The notes beneath the pieces were generated by a model. It was not told the DNA's origin. It saw only the letters and a program-made list of their open reading frames with translations, and ran no database searches. A DNA stretch of 64,000 nt, taken from Planctomycetota bacterium (lineage in GTDB: Bacteria > Planctomycetota > Phycisphaerae > Phycisphaerales > SM1A02). A program made the translations under genes and the position numbers. Location of the stretch: assembly GCA_003671075.1 (NCBI GenBank), contig QWPT01000003.1:25126-89125 (forward strand), written 5' to 3'. Below, piece by piece: positions 24,624 to 32,706 of this stretch. Within the stretch, counting starts at the first letter, position 1; the number at the start of each line of letters is the position of its first letter.

Positions 24624-26651
24624 ATGTCCACTCTGACCTCGACCCCGACGGACAACATCGCCCGCACCTCCCTCGCCGATGACGCTGGAGGCGCAGAACG
24701 CCTTGAGCGCCAACTCTTCGTGGCGCTCCTCGGAGGCATGCTGCTGCTTGCCTCGTGGGTGTCGCGGCTGTTGGGCATCGAAAGTTCGGTCGCCGACATT
24801 CCTGCGCTTCTGGGCGCACTTGTGCTGGTGGTGCCTTTGGCCAAAGGCGCGTTCGAAGAGTTGCGCGAAGGCCGCGCCTCCAGCGACAGCCTCGCGAGCT
24901 TGGCCGTGTTTGCGGCCATTGCCAACGAGCTCTACCTCGCGGCAGGTTTCCTCGCTTTCTTCCTCTGGTTCAGCGAACTCGTGCTTTCGCGCACCGCTTG
25001 GGGCGCGCAACGGGCGATCCGCAATCTGCTTGAATTGACGCCTGATATCGCACGCATCGTCGATGCCGACGGCAGTGAGCGCGCGGTTTCACTTGCCGAA
25101 GTGCGCATTGGTTCGATGGTCCGCGTTCGCCCTGGTGAGAATCTTCCCGCCGACGGTGTCGTGCGCAAGGGCACCTCGAACATCAACCAAGCGTCGCTCA
25201 CTGGCGAAGCGGTGCCGACCGAGGTTCAGCCTGGCGCGCCCGTCTACGCAGGCACGACCAACCTCACTGGCCAGATCGATTTTGAAGTCACCGCCGTCAA
25301 GGGCGAGACCACCATCGGCAAGGTCGAGAAACTCATCCGCGAGGCGGAGAGCGCCAAGGGTCGCAAGCAGGAACTCATCGAGCGCATCGCTGGCTACTAC
25401 GTGCCCGTCGTGCTCATGGTCTCGCTCATCGTCTGGTTCTTCACCGCAAAATCGGGATCGCCCGACGCGAAGGCCGTCGCTGCCGAACGCGCGATCACGG
25501 TGCTGGTGGTGACTTGCCCGGGCGCACTGCTCATCGCCTATCCCACCGCGATGGTGGCTGCGTTCGCCGCGGCCGCACGCTTGGGCGTGATGATCAAGCA
25601 AACGCGCACGCTCGAGAGCGCCGCCGACATCGACACGGTTGTGATGGATAAGACCGGCACGCTCACCACGGGCAAGTTTGCCGTGAGCCGACTTGCGCCT
25701 GCCGACGGCGTCGACGGTGCGATGTTGCTGCAGGCCGCGGCCGATGCAGAGCAGTCGTCGAACCACCCGCTGGCGAAGTCCATTATTGAAACCGCCGAAC
25801 GCGCGCGCATCGCGCCGCACACGCTTGTTTCCTATCGCGAAGTGCATGGACGCGGCGTTGCTGCGACCACCGCCGACGGCGAGATCTTCGCTGGACGCGG
25901 CGCTTGGATCGTCGAACTCAACGCCGCAACCGCCGCCGAAGTGAGGGTCGTCGAGGCCAAGATCGAAGGCATGTCGGGCGTGCATGTGATGGCCAATGGC
26001 CGCTACCTCGGCGCCGTCGGACTCGAGGACAAGCTGCGCCGCAATGCCACTGAGGTCGTCGCGAAGTTGCGCGAACTGGGCGTGCGCCGCGTGTCGATCT
26101 TCACTGGTGACCGCCTCGCCGTTGCAACCCGCGTCGGCCAAGCCGTGGGTGTTGACGCGATCGAGGCCGAGTGCCTGCCCGAAGAAAAGCACGAGGAACT
26201 CAAGTACCTCATGCGCAAAGGCCACCGCACGCTCGTCGTCGGCGACGGCATCAACGACGGACCGATTCTGGCGACCGCGGATGTCGGCGTGGCGATGGGC
26301 CTCTCTGGCTCCGACATCGCCACCAACAGCGCGGGCGTCGCGCTCATGAACGACGATCTACGCAACATCCCGTTTCTGCTTGAGATCGCCCGCAAGACCA
26401 AATCGATCATCGCGCTCAACATCACCGTGGCCGTGCTCATGGCGCTCGTTGGCCTCGCGCTCGCCGCCACTGGCAGGCTGTACATCTGGGTGACGCCGTT
26501 CTATCAGGCGGCTGCCTATGTGTTCGTGATCGCCAATTCGCTGCGCCTCGTGCGATTCGGCGAGGAGTTCGCGACCACCGAGGAGATCCGTCGACAGGCG
26601 GAATCCGACGCGGCGGACAAGCCTTCGCGCCGCATGCTCGCTGGCCCCTGA
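24624..26651 (+). CDS. P1B-type heavy-metal ATPase with atypical CPG motif
   Basis: This is a membrane cation pump of 675 residues. It has the A-domain TGEAVP (194-198), the phosphorylation motif DKTGT (Asp342), the P1B-specific SSNHPLA (His381-Pro382), and GDGINDGP near 560. There is no N-terminal metal-binding domain. The TM6 motif is VTCPGAL (298-300), i.e. CPG rather than the CPC, SPC or TPC of known P1B groups. In the last TM pair the Asp of ZntA-like Zn pumps appears replaced (FYQAAAYVFVIANSLRL). The transported ion is therefore unclear. A TGCTACGCT box lies about 20 nt upstream. Confidence 0.85.
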   Translation: MSTLTSTPTDNIARTSLADDAGGAERLERQLFVALLGGMLLLASWVSRLLGIESSVADIPALLGALVLVVPLAKGAFEELREGRASSDSLASLAVFAAIANELYLAAGFLAFFLWFSELVLSRTAWGAQRAIRNLLELTPDIARIVDADGSERAVSLAEVRIGSMVRVRPGENLPADGVVRKGTSNINQASLTGEAVPTEVQPGAPVYAGTTNLTGQIDFEVTAVKGETTIGKVEKLIREAESAKGRKQELIERIAGYYVPVVLMVSLIVWFFTAKSGSPDAKAVAAERAITVLVVTCPGALLIAYPTAMVAAFAAAARLGVMIKQTRTLESAADIDTVVMDKTGTLTTGKFAVSRLAPADGVDGAMLLQAAADAEQSSNHPLAKSIIETAERARIAPHTLVSYREVHGRGVAATTADGEIFAGRGAWIVELNAATAAEVRVVEAKIEGMSGVHVMANGRYLGAVGLEDKLRRNATEVVAKLRELGVRRVSIFTGDRLAVATRVGQAVGVDAIEAECLPEEKHEELKYLMRKGHRTLVVGDGINDGPILATADVGVAMGLSGSDIATNSAGVALMNDDLRNIPFLLEIARKTKSIIALNITVAVLMALVGLALAATGRLYIWVTPFYQAAAYVFVIANSLRLVRFGEEFATTEEIRRQAESDAADKPSRRMLAGP

Positions 26652-26743
26652 CCGCCTGCACGAAGTTGCTACATTTCGCGGGCGCGTGCGTTCTCTTCAC
26701 CTGAGGTCGGCGCGTTCGCTTCATTTCCCGCCCGGGACCAAAC

Positions 26744-27826
26744 ATGTCGACACTCAGCACGATTCAGTCGCTCCTCGGCGCCGATGCCGATTCGCTCCTC
26801 AACCACAAGGCCAAGGTGTCGAAGGATGTGCTGCACATCCCGGGACCGACATCGGTCGACACCTGCTTCGGTCCGAGCGATCGCAGCCCGCAAGTGATGC
26901 GCAGCCTTCAGTCGATGCTCGGCCACGGTCGACTCGCCAACACTGGGTACCTCTCGATCCTTCCGGTCGATCAGGGCATCGAGCATTCCGCGGGCGCGAG
27001 CTTCGCGAAGAACCCGATTTACTTCGATGGCGAGAACATCGTCAAGCTTGCGATCGAGGGCGGCTGCAACGCCGTCGCCTCGACCTTCGGCGTGCTCTCG
27101 AGCGTCTCGCGCAAGTACGCGCACCGCATTCCGTTCATGGTCAAGATCAACCACAACGAACTCATGACCTATCCGAACAAGTTCGACCAGATCATGTTCG
27201 GCTCGGTGCGCGATGCGTGGAATCTCGGCGCCTGCGCGGTTGGCGCGACCATTTACTTCGGCAGCGACAACTCCACGCGGCAGATCGTCGAAGTCGCGCG
27301 CGCATTCGATGAGGCGCACGAACTGGGCATGGCGACGGTGCTGTGGTGCTACATCAGAAACAACGCGTTTAAGGTCGGCAGCGGAGCATCTCAGAAGGAT
27401 TTTCATGTGTCCGCCGACCTCACCGGCCAGGCCAATCACCTGGGCGTGACGATCAAGGCCGACATCATCAAGCAAAAGTTGCCCGAGCTGAATGGCGGCT
27501 TCGAGGCGCTGAATTCGGGCGACTCGAGCTACGGCAAACTCGACAAGCGCATGTACACCGATCTCTCGACCGATCATCCGATCGACCTCTGCCGCTATCA
27601 GGTTCTGAACTGTTACTGCGGACGCGCGGGCCTGATCAACTCGGGCGGCGCCAGCGGATCCAACGATCTCACCGAGGCGGTGAAGACCGCGGTGATCAAC
27701 AAGCGCGCGGGCGGAATGGGCCTGATTTCGGGACGCAAGGCGTTTCAGAAGCCGATGGCCGACGGAGTGAAACTCCTGAACGCAGTGCAGGATGTGTATC
27801 TGTGCGCGGGCGTTACGGTGGCTTGA
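26744..27826 (+). CDS. fbaB: Class I fructose-bisphosphate aldolase (DhnA/FbaB type)
   Basis: This enzyme cleaves or forms fructose-1,6-bisphosphate in glycolysis and gluconeogenesis. It has 360 residues. The archaeal-type class I features are [31 protein letters not shown] (candidate Schiff-base region), [16 protein letters not shown], and the phosphate-binding [22 protein letters not shown] ending in [12 protein letters not shown]. It is longer than E. coli FbaB at the N-terminus. An extended box TGCTACATT lies near 26665, giving a leader of about 70 nt. A 60-bp repeat follows the stop codon. Confidence 0.88.
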   Translation: MSTLSTIQSLLGADADSLLNHKAKVSKDVLHIPGPTSVDTCFGPSDRSPQVMRSLQSMLGHGRLANTGYLSILPVDQGIEHSAGASFAKNPIYFDGENIVKLAIEGGCNAVASTFGVLSSVSRKYAHRIPFMVKINHNELMTYPNKFDQIMFGSVRDAWNLGACAVGATIYFGSDNSTRQIVEVARAFDEAHELGMATVLWCYIRNNAFKVGSGASQKDFHVSADLTGQANHLGVTIKADIIKQKLPELNGGFEALNSGDSSYGKLDKRMYTDLSTDHPIDLCRYQVLNCYCGRAGLINSGGASGSNDLTEAVKTAVINKRAGGMGLISGRKAFQKPMADGVKLLNAVQDVYLCAGVTVA

Positions 27827-27883
27827 TCGTGGCTTGATCGTGGCTTGATCGTGGCTTGATCGTGGCTTGCTCGTGACTTGCTC
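27818..27883. repeat. 11-bp tandem repeat at the aldolase stop codon
   Basis: Six units of gtggcttgatc, the last two degenerate. The TGA stop of the aldolase (27824-27826) is in the first unit. Confidence 0.93.
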
Positions 27884-27913
27884 GTGAACGCGGACGCGGG
27901 CACGCGTCTCGCG

Positions 27914-27926
27914 TAGACTCGCGGCT
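27914..27926 (+). promoter_or_regulatory. -10 box of mnmA, leaderless
   Basis: TAGACT (27914-27919) ends 7 nt before the GTG start at 27927. Confidence 0.4.
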
Positions 27927-29066
27927 GTGAAGATTCTTCTCGCCATGTCCGGCGGTGTCGACAGTTCCGTCGCCGCCGCGATGCTTCAGCGCGATGGCCA
28001 TGAGGTCGTCGGCTGCTTCATGCGGCTGGGAAGTCCGGGCGAAGAGCTTGAGACGCCGCTTGCCGGAGCTGCCTGCAAGATCGGTCCCGCCAACAGCAGT
28101 CCCGCGAAGATCGGCCATCAAGGCTGCTGCTCGATCAACGACGCTGCCGACGCTCGCCTGGTCGCAGCTAAGTTGGGAATCCCCTTCTATGTCGTGAATT
28201 TCCGCAACGACTTCGGGCGGATCATCTCGTACTTCGAAGAGGAGTATCACGCCGGCCGCACGCCCAATCCATGCGTGCGCTGCAACGACTGGCTGAAGTT
28301 TGGAAAGTTGCGCGAGTACGCCGAGCAACTCGGCTGCGACGCTGTTGCCACCGGCCACTACGCGCGCGTGGCGACGACCGACGCGGGACCGCGCATCCAG
28401 CGCGGCCTCGATCGCGCGAAGGATCAGTCGTATGTGCTCTTTGGAATCGGTCGCAACGCGCTCGCGCGCATGATGCTGCCGATCGGCGAGATGGAGAAGC
28501 CGGATGTACGGGCGTTGGCCCGTGATTTTGCGCTGCCCGTCTTTGACAAGCCTGATTCGCAGGAGATCTGCTTCGTGCCCGACGACTACGCGAAGTTTCT
28601 CGAGCGCCGCGCGCCTGCTCGGTTTGCTGAGGGCGCGATCGAGGATGAGTCGGGCCGCGAACTCGGCCGCCACGAAGGCCACCAGAACTTCACCATCGGG
28701 CAACGCAAGGGAATCCGCGTAGCTGCAACGATTCCGCTGTATGTGCTGCGCAAGGATGCAACGCGCAACGCCGTGGTGGTTGGCCCGCGCGCATCGCTCG
28801 AGGTCCATCGCGTCGAGGCGGCCGAAGTGGTGTGGTACGCCGGCGACGGTCATGAAACCGAAGTCGAGTGCACGGCGCAGGTTCGCGCCCACGGAGCAGG
28901 AATTCCCGCACGGGCGCGCGTGATCTGCGTCGATGGCGTGACCACGCTCGATGTGCGTTTTTTGCGCGCGGAATCGGGCGTTGCGCCGGGGCAGGCCGTG
29001 GTCTGTTACGACGGCGAAGAGCGCGTCCTCGGCGGCGGATGGATCCACGCTACATTCCCCGCGTGA
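27927..29066 (+). CDS. mnmA: tRNA-specific 2-thiouridylase
   Basis: This enzyme thiolates U34 of Lys, Glu and Gln tRNAs. It has 379 residues from a GTG. The PP-loop MSGGVDSSVAA, catalytic Cys of PNPCVRCNDWLKFG, second Cys of DSQEICFVPDD, ATGHYAR and GQRKGIR are diagnostic. A 25-residue insert with GCCSINDAADAR replaces the short loop of E. coli MnmA. Its stop overlaps the GTG of the RNase HII-like gene (GTGA). Confidence 0.96.
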   Translation: MKILLAMSGGVDSSVAAAMLQRDGHEVVGCFMRLGSPGEELETPLAGAACKIGPANSSPAKIGHQGCCSINDAADARLVAAKLGIPFYVVNFRNDFGRIISYFEEEYHAGRTPNPCVRCNDWLKFGKLREYAEQLGCDAVATGHYARVATTDAGPRIQRGLDRAKDQSYVLFGIGRNALARMMLPIGEMEKPDVRALARDFALPVFDKPDSQEICFVPDDYAKFLERRAPARFAEGAIEDESGRELGRHEGHQNFTIGQRKGIRVAATIPLYVLRKDATRNAVVVGPRASLEVHRVEAAEVVWYAGDGHETEVECTAQVRAHGAGIPARARVICVDGVTTLDVRFLRAESGVAPGQAVVCYDGEERVLGGGWIHATFPA

Positions 29067-30013
29067 TTTACGCAGGCATCGACGAGGCGGGCTACGGCCC
29101 GCTGCTTGGACCTCTGTGCGTCGGCGCGAGCGCGTTTCGCCTTGCCGATGTGCGCGACGCATCCACGGCGCCCGACCTTTGGTCGTTGCTTTCGCTCGGC
29201 GTCTGCCGCAAGCCCAAGGACGCGCGACGCAGAATCGCCGTTGCCGACAGCAAAAAACTCAAGAGCGCGGGCGACCAGCCGCTCATCCATCTTGAGCGCG
29301 GCGTGATGGCGTTCGCAGGAATCGACATCGCTTGCGACGCCCAACTCTTCGCGCGGCTGGGCGTGCATACGCGCGAGACCAAGGCGACTCCGTGGCACGC
29401 GCGTGAAATGACTTTACCGACCTCGCACACGCGCGACTCGCTGGGGATCGCGCGCAATGTCGTCGCGCGCGCGCTTGCCCGCGCCAACGCCGAGGTCGCC
29501 CACTTCGGCGTCTGCGCGCTCGATGCGCCGAGTTTCAACGCGCTCTACCGCAGCCTCGCCAACAAGGCGCATGTCAACATGTCGCTGGTGTTTGAGGCCG
29601 CACGCAACATCGATCTGCTGCGCGGCGACGAGCCGGCCTTCCTCGCCATTGACCGGTTGGGCGGTCGCTCGACCTACACCCGCGAACTCGAGGAGCATGT
29701 TGCCCGCGGCGCGCGAGTGCGCACGATCATCGAGTCCGACGAACGCTCCGCCTACGAAGTCGGCGACGGCCTCTTCGTGTCGTTCGAGGTCCAAGCGGAG
29801 GACCGACACCTGCCGGTGGCGCTGGCGTCGATGGCTGCGAAGTATGTTCGCGAGCTGGTCATGCGCCGCCTGAACGCGTACTTCGCCGAGCGGATGCCCG
29901 GGCTCGAGCCAACCGCGGGCTATGTCGAGGACGGGCGGCGCTTTCTTGCCGAAGTGAAGCCGATCCTCCTCCGAGAGGCGATTCCCGAGGGCGAGTTCGC
30001 CCGCATGGTGTGA
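29063..30013 (+). CDS. Long RNase HII-like protein
   Basis: The product has 316 residues from GTG 29063, which overlaps the mnmA stop. The RNase HII catalytic signature is IYAGIDEAGYGPLLGPL (Asp, Glu), then VADSKKL, then AIDRLGG, and a fourth acidic site in ESDERSAYEVGD. Ordinary RNase HII has about 200 residues and GIDEAGRGP; this protein is longer and has the GYGPLLGP form. Removal of RNA from RNA-DNA hybrids is the likely job, with altered specificity possible. No other rnhB is visible in the window. Confidence 0.7.
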   Translation: MIYAGIDEAGYGPLLGPLCVGASAFRLADVRDASTAPDLWSLLSLGVCRKPKDARRRIAVADSKKLKSAGDQPLIHLERGVMAFAGIDIACDAQLFARLGVHTRETKATPWHAREMTLPTSHTRDSLGIARNVVARALARANAEVAHFGVCALDAPSFNALYRSLANKAHVNMSLVFEAARNIDLLRGDEPAFLAIDRLGGRSTYTRELEEHVARGARVRTIIESDERSAYEVGDGLFVSFEVQAEDRHLPVALASMAAKYVRELVMRRLNAYFAERMPGLEPTAGYVEDGRRFLAEVKPILLREAIPEGEFARMV

Positions 30014-30050
30014 AATTGGGCTTATAAGCCTGAAATCGGGGGCCATGACG

Positions 30051-30090
30051 GACGGAGCGCGGCTGGGCGGGACGGAGCGCGGCTGGGCGG
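30051..30090. repeat. 20-bp direct repeat, two copies
   Basis: The unit gacggagcgcggctgggcgg occurs twice in tandem in the fusA upstream region. A 12-bp palindrome (ggcttataagcc, 30019-30030) lies just after the stop of the preceding gene. Confidence 0.85.
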
Positions 30091-30143
30091 GACGAATCGC
30101 GACCCCTGTCCCTCCGATGATCGGCGCAACGGAGGAATTGGCG

Positions 30144-30172
30144 TTGCATTGGCATCGACGCAGGTTTACACT
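30144..30172 (+). promoter_or_regulatory. Candidate fusA promoter
   Basis: TTGCAT (30144-30149) and TACACT (30167-30172) are separated by 17 bp. Transcription from here would give fusA a leader of about 250 nt. Confidence 0.35.
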
Positions 30173-30220
30173 GTTCGGCTCGGCGGAATTCCGCCGACAA
30201 GAATCCATACCTGCCTAACC

Positions 30221-30316
30221 ATGACTGACGACGACCCAACCATTGCCGACGACGACCGCCGCGCCCCCACGCGCAGATGGTCCTCGCCGCGCGACTGGTT
30301 GAGGAGCGTCCGCTGA
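30221..30316 (+). CDS. Possible 31-residue leader ORF upstream of fusA
   Basis: ATG to TGA encodes an acidic then basic peptide (starts MTDDDPTIADDD, ends WLRSVR). No ribosome site is apparent. It may be chance, or a leader peptide of fusA. I give it because the 420-base interval 30014-30433 is otherwise empty of genes. Confidence 0.2.
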   Translation: MTDDDPTIADDDRRAPTRRWSSPRDWLRSVR

Positions 30317-30360
30317 TCAGCGCACGGTTTCGTTCCCCACTTCACATTCTGTCTTGAACC

Positions 30361-30412
30361 GTCGCCGAAGGCTCGGCGACACGCATCGTTACTCCGCCCG
30401 CTTGTCAGCGGG
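30361..30412 (+). promoter_or_regulatory. Two hairpins in the fusA leader
   Basis: gtcgccga/tcggcgac (30361-30380, 4-nt loop) and cccgct/agcggg (30397-30412, 4-nt loop) precede the AGGA ribosome site of fusA. No U-run follows, so they may affect translation or RNA stability rather than act as terminators. Confidence 0.45.
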
Positions 30413-30433
30413 CCCACTTTCAGGATTCCCGAC

Positions 30434-32545
30434 ATGGCTACCGATCTCAATAGGGTCCGCAACATCGGCATCTGCGCCCACATCGACGCAGGCAAGACGA
30501 CCGTTTCCGAACGCATCCTCTTTTACACTGGCCGCAACTACAAGATCGGCGAGGTCCACGACGGAACCGCCACGATGGACTTCCTCCAGGAGGAGCAGGA
30601 GCGCGGCATCACCATCCAGTCGGCCGCGACGACTTGCCCGTGGGAGAAGGACGGCCACGAGTACAAGATCAACCTGATCGATACCCCGGGCCACGTCGAC
30701 TTCACCATCGAGGTCGAGCGTTCGCTGCGCGTCCTCGACGGCGCGTGCGCGGTGTTTGACGGCAAGGAAGGCGTCGAGGCGCAGTCCGAGACCGTCTGGC
30801 GCCAGGCCGATCGCTACAACGTTCCCCGCCTTTGCTTCATCAACAAGATGGACAAGATGGGCGCCGATTGGGACTTCTCCTTCGCCTCGATCCGCTCGCG
30901 CCTCGGCGCCAACGGCATCGCCATCCAGCTGCCGATCGGCAAGGGCAACGACTTCATCGGAATCATCGATCTCGTCACGATGAAGGCCAACTACTTCTCG
31001 CAAGACGATCAGGGCGCCACGATGACCGAGGGCGAGATTCCTGCCGACTTGCTCGACAAGGCGGAGTACTACCGCAACGAACTCATCGAAAAGGCCGCTG
31101 AAGTCGAGGATGTGCTCATGGAGCAGTTCCTCACCGACCCGGCGAAGATCACCAACGAGCAGTTGAAGGCCGCGATTCGTCGTGGCACGATCGACATCAA
31201 GTGCTTCCCCGTGCTCTGCGGCGCTGCGCTGAAGAACATCGGCGTGCAGAAGGTGCTCGATGCTGCCATCGACTATCTGCCGAATCCGACCGAGCGTCCC
31301 GACACCAAGGGCGTGAATCCTGATGACATCAACCAGCCGATGACGCGTCCGCACTCCGCGACCGCGCCGTTCTCCGCGCTGGTGTTCAAGGTCGTTTCCG
31401 ACATTCACGGCGACCTCACCTACATCCGCATCTACTCCGGCACCCTGGACAAGGGCACCCGCGTGCTCAATCCCGGCAACGGCAAGCGCGAGAATGTCAG
31501 CCGCATCTTCGAGATGCACGCGCGTGACCGTAACGCGCTCGATACCGTCGACGCTGGCAACATCGTCGCCGTCATCGGTCTCAAGAGCTCGTACACCGGC
31601 GACACCATCTGCGATCAGGATCACCCAATCATCCTCGAGCGCATGACCTTCCCTGAGCCGGTTATCTCGATGGCGATCGAGCCGATCACCGCCGACGACA
31701 AGAAGAAGCTTGGCGATGCGCTCACCACCATCCGCCGAGAGGACCCGTCCTTCCGCTCCAACTACAACGACGAAACCGGCGAGACCATCATCGCGGGCAT
31801 GGGCGAGCTTCACCTTGAGATCATCAAGAACAAGCTGACGCGCGACATGAAGATCGGCGTGAATGTTGGCAAGCCGCGCGTTTCCTATCGCGAGACCATC
31901 CTCGGTACCGCCAAGGATGTCCGCGGTCTGTTCAAGAAGCAGTCCGGTGGACGCGGTCAGTTCGGCGACGCAGTTGTGACCGTCATGCCGATCACGCCTG
32001 AGCAGGCGGCCGAAGAAGAATTGAAGATGAAGAACGGCATCGTGTTCGAGGACAAGATCGCCGGCGGCGTTGTTCCGCGCGAATTCATCCCGTCGATCGA
32101 ATACGGCGTGCGTCAGGCTGCGGCTTCGGGCGTTCTTGGCGGCTACCCCGTCATCAATGTCCGCGTCCAGCTCGTCTACGGTTCGTACCACGATGTCGAC
32201 TCCAGCCAGATCGCCTTCGAGCAGGCCGGCATGCTGGCCTTCCGCGAGGCGATCATGAAGGCGAAGCCAGCGCTTCTCGAGCCCATCATGAAGCTCGTGG
32301 TCACTACGCCTGACGAGTTCTTCGGCAACGTCTCGGGCGACATCGCTTCCCGTCGCGGCCAGATCACCGACCAGGAGATGCGCGGCAATGCGCGCTTGCT
32401 CACCTGCGAAGTGCCGCTGTCCGAGCTCTTCGGCTACACCACGACCCTGCGTTCGATGACGCAGGGCCGCGCGACCAGCTCGATGGAGCCGCTGACCTAC
32501 CGCGTCATGCCAGAGAAGTTGAAGGACCTCGTCCTGAAGAAGTAA
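30434..32545 (+). CDS. fusA: Translation elongation factor G
   Basis: This GTPase drives ribosomal translocation. It has 703 residues. G1 is AHIDAGKTT, switch I RGITI, G3 DTPGHVDF, G4 NKMDKMGA, and the domain IV/V regions FKKQSGGRGQFGDAVVT and GNARLLTCEVPLSELFGYTT. It is monocistronic: rpsL, rpsG and tuf are not adjacent, unlike the str operon of many bacteria. It is followed by a strong terminator. Confidence 0.97.
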   Translation: MATDLNRVRNIGICAHIDAGKTTVSERILFYTGRNYKIGEVHDGTATMDFLQEEQERGITIQSAATTCPWEKDGHEYKINLIDTPGHVDFTIEVERSLRVLDGACAVFDGKEGVEAQSETVWRQADRYNVPRLCFINKMDKMGADWDFSFASIRSRLGANGIAIQLPIGKGNDFIGIIDLVTMKANYFSQDDQGATMTEGEIPADLLDKAEYYRNELIEKAAEVEDVLMEQFLTDPAKITNEQLKAAIRRGTIDIKCFPVLCGAALKNIGVQKVLDAAIDYLPNPTERPDTKGVNPDDINQPMTRPHSATAPFSALVFKVVSDIHGDLTYIRIYSGTLDKGTRVLNPGNGKRENVSRIFEMHARDRNALDTVDAGNIVAVIGLKSSYTGDTICDQDHPIILERMTFPEPVISMAIEPITADDKKKLGDALTTIRREDPSFRSNYNDETGETIIAGMGELHLEIIKNKLTRDMKIGVNVGKPRVSYRETILGTAKDVRGLFKKQSGGRGQFGDAVVTVMPITPEQAAEEELKMKNGIVFEDKIAGGVVPREFIPSIEYGVRQAAASGVLGGYPVINVRVQLVYGSYHDVDSSQIAFEQAGMLAFREAIMKAKPALLEPIMKLVVTTPDEFFGNVSGDIASRRGQITDQEMRGNARLLTCEVPLSELFGYTTTLRSMTQGRATSSMEPLTYRVMPEKLKDLVLKK

Positions 32546-32626
32546 GCCGCTGCGTATCTGGCGGTCGCCGCTGTTGCGGCTTCCTCTGGTGGTGGTGCTT
32601 GTGGTTGATGTGATTTGAAACTTTGA

Positions 32627-32656
32627 CCGCCGCCGGTTTTTGCCGGCGGCGGTTTT
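32627..32656 (+). terminator. Rho-independent terminator of fusA
   Basis: A perfect 10-bp stem ccgccgccgg/ccggcggcgg with a 6-nt loop is followed by tttt. Confidence 0.9.
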
Positions 32657-32692
32657 CCTTTGAGAGATCATGACGCGCCCTCGCCGACTGCC

Positions 32693-32706
32693 TACTATGG
32701 CGCCCC
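32693..32706 (+). promoter_or_regulatory. -10 box of the PP2C phosphatase gene, leaderless
   Basis: TACTAT (32693-32698) ends 8 nt before the ATG at 32707. Confidence 0.45.

Noticed and set aside
30019..30030. 12-bp palindrome as an operator
   Set aside because: A single copy without a second half-site or a nearby regulator gene gives no ground to call it an operator; noted only as sequence.
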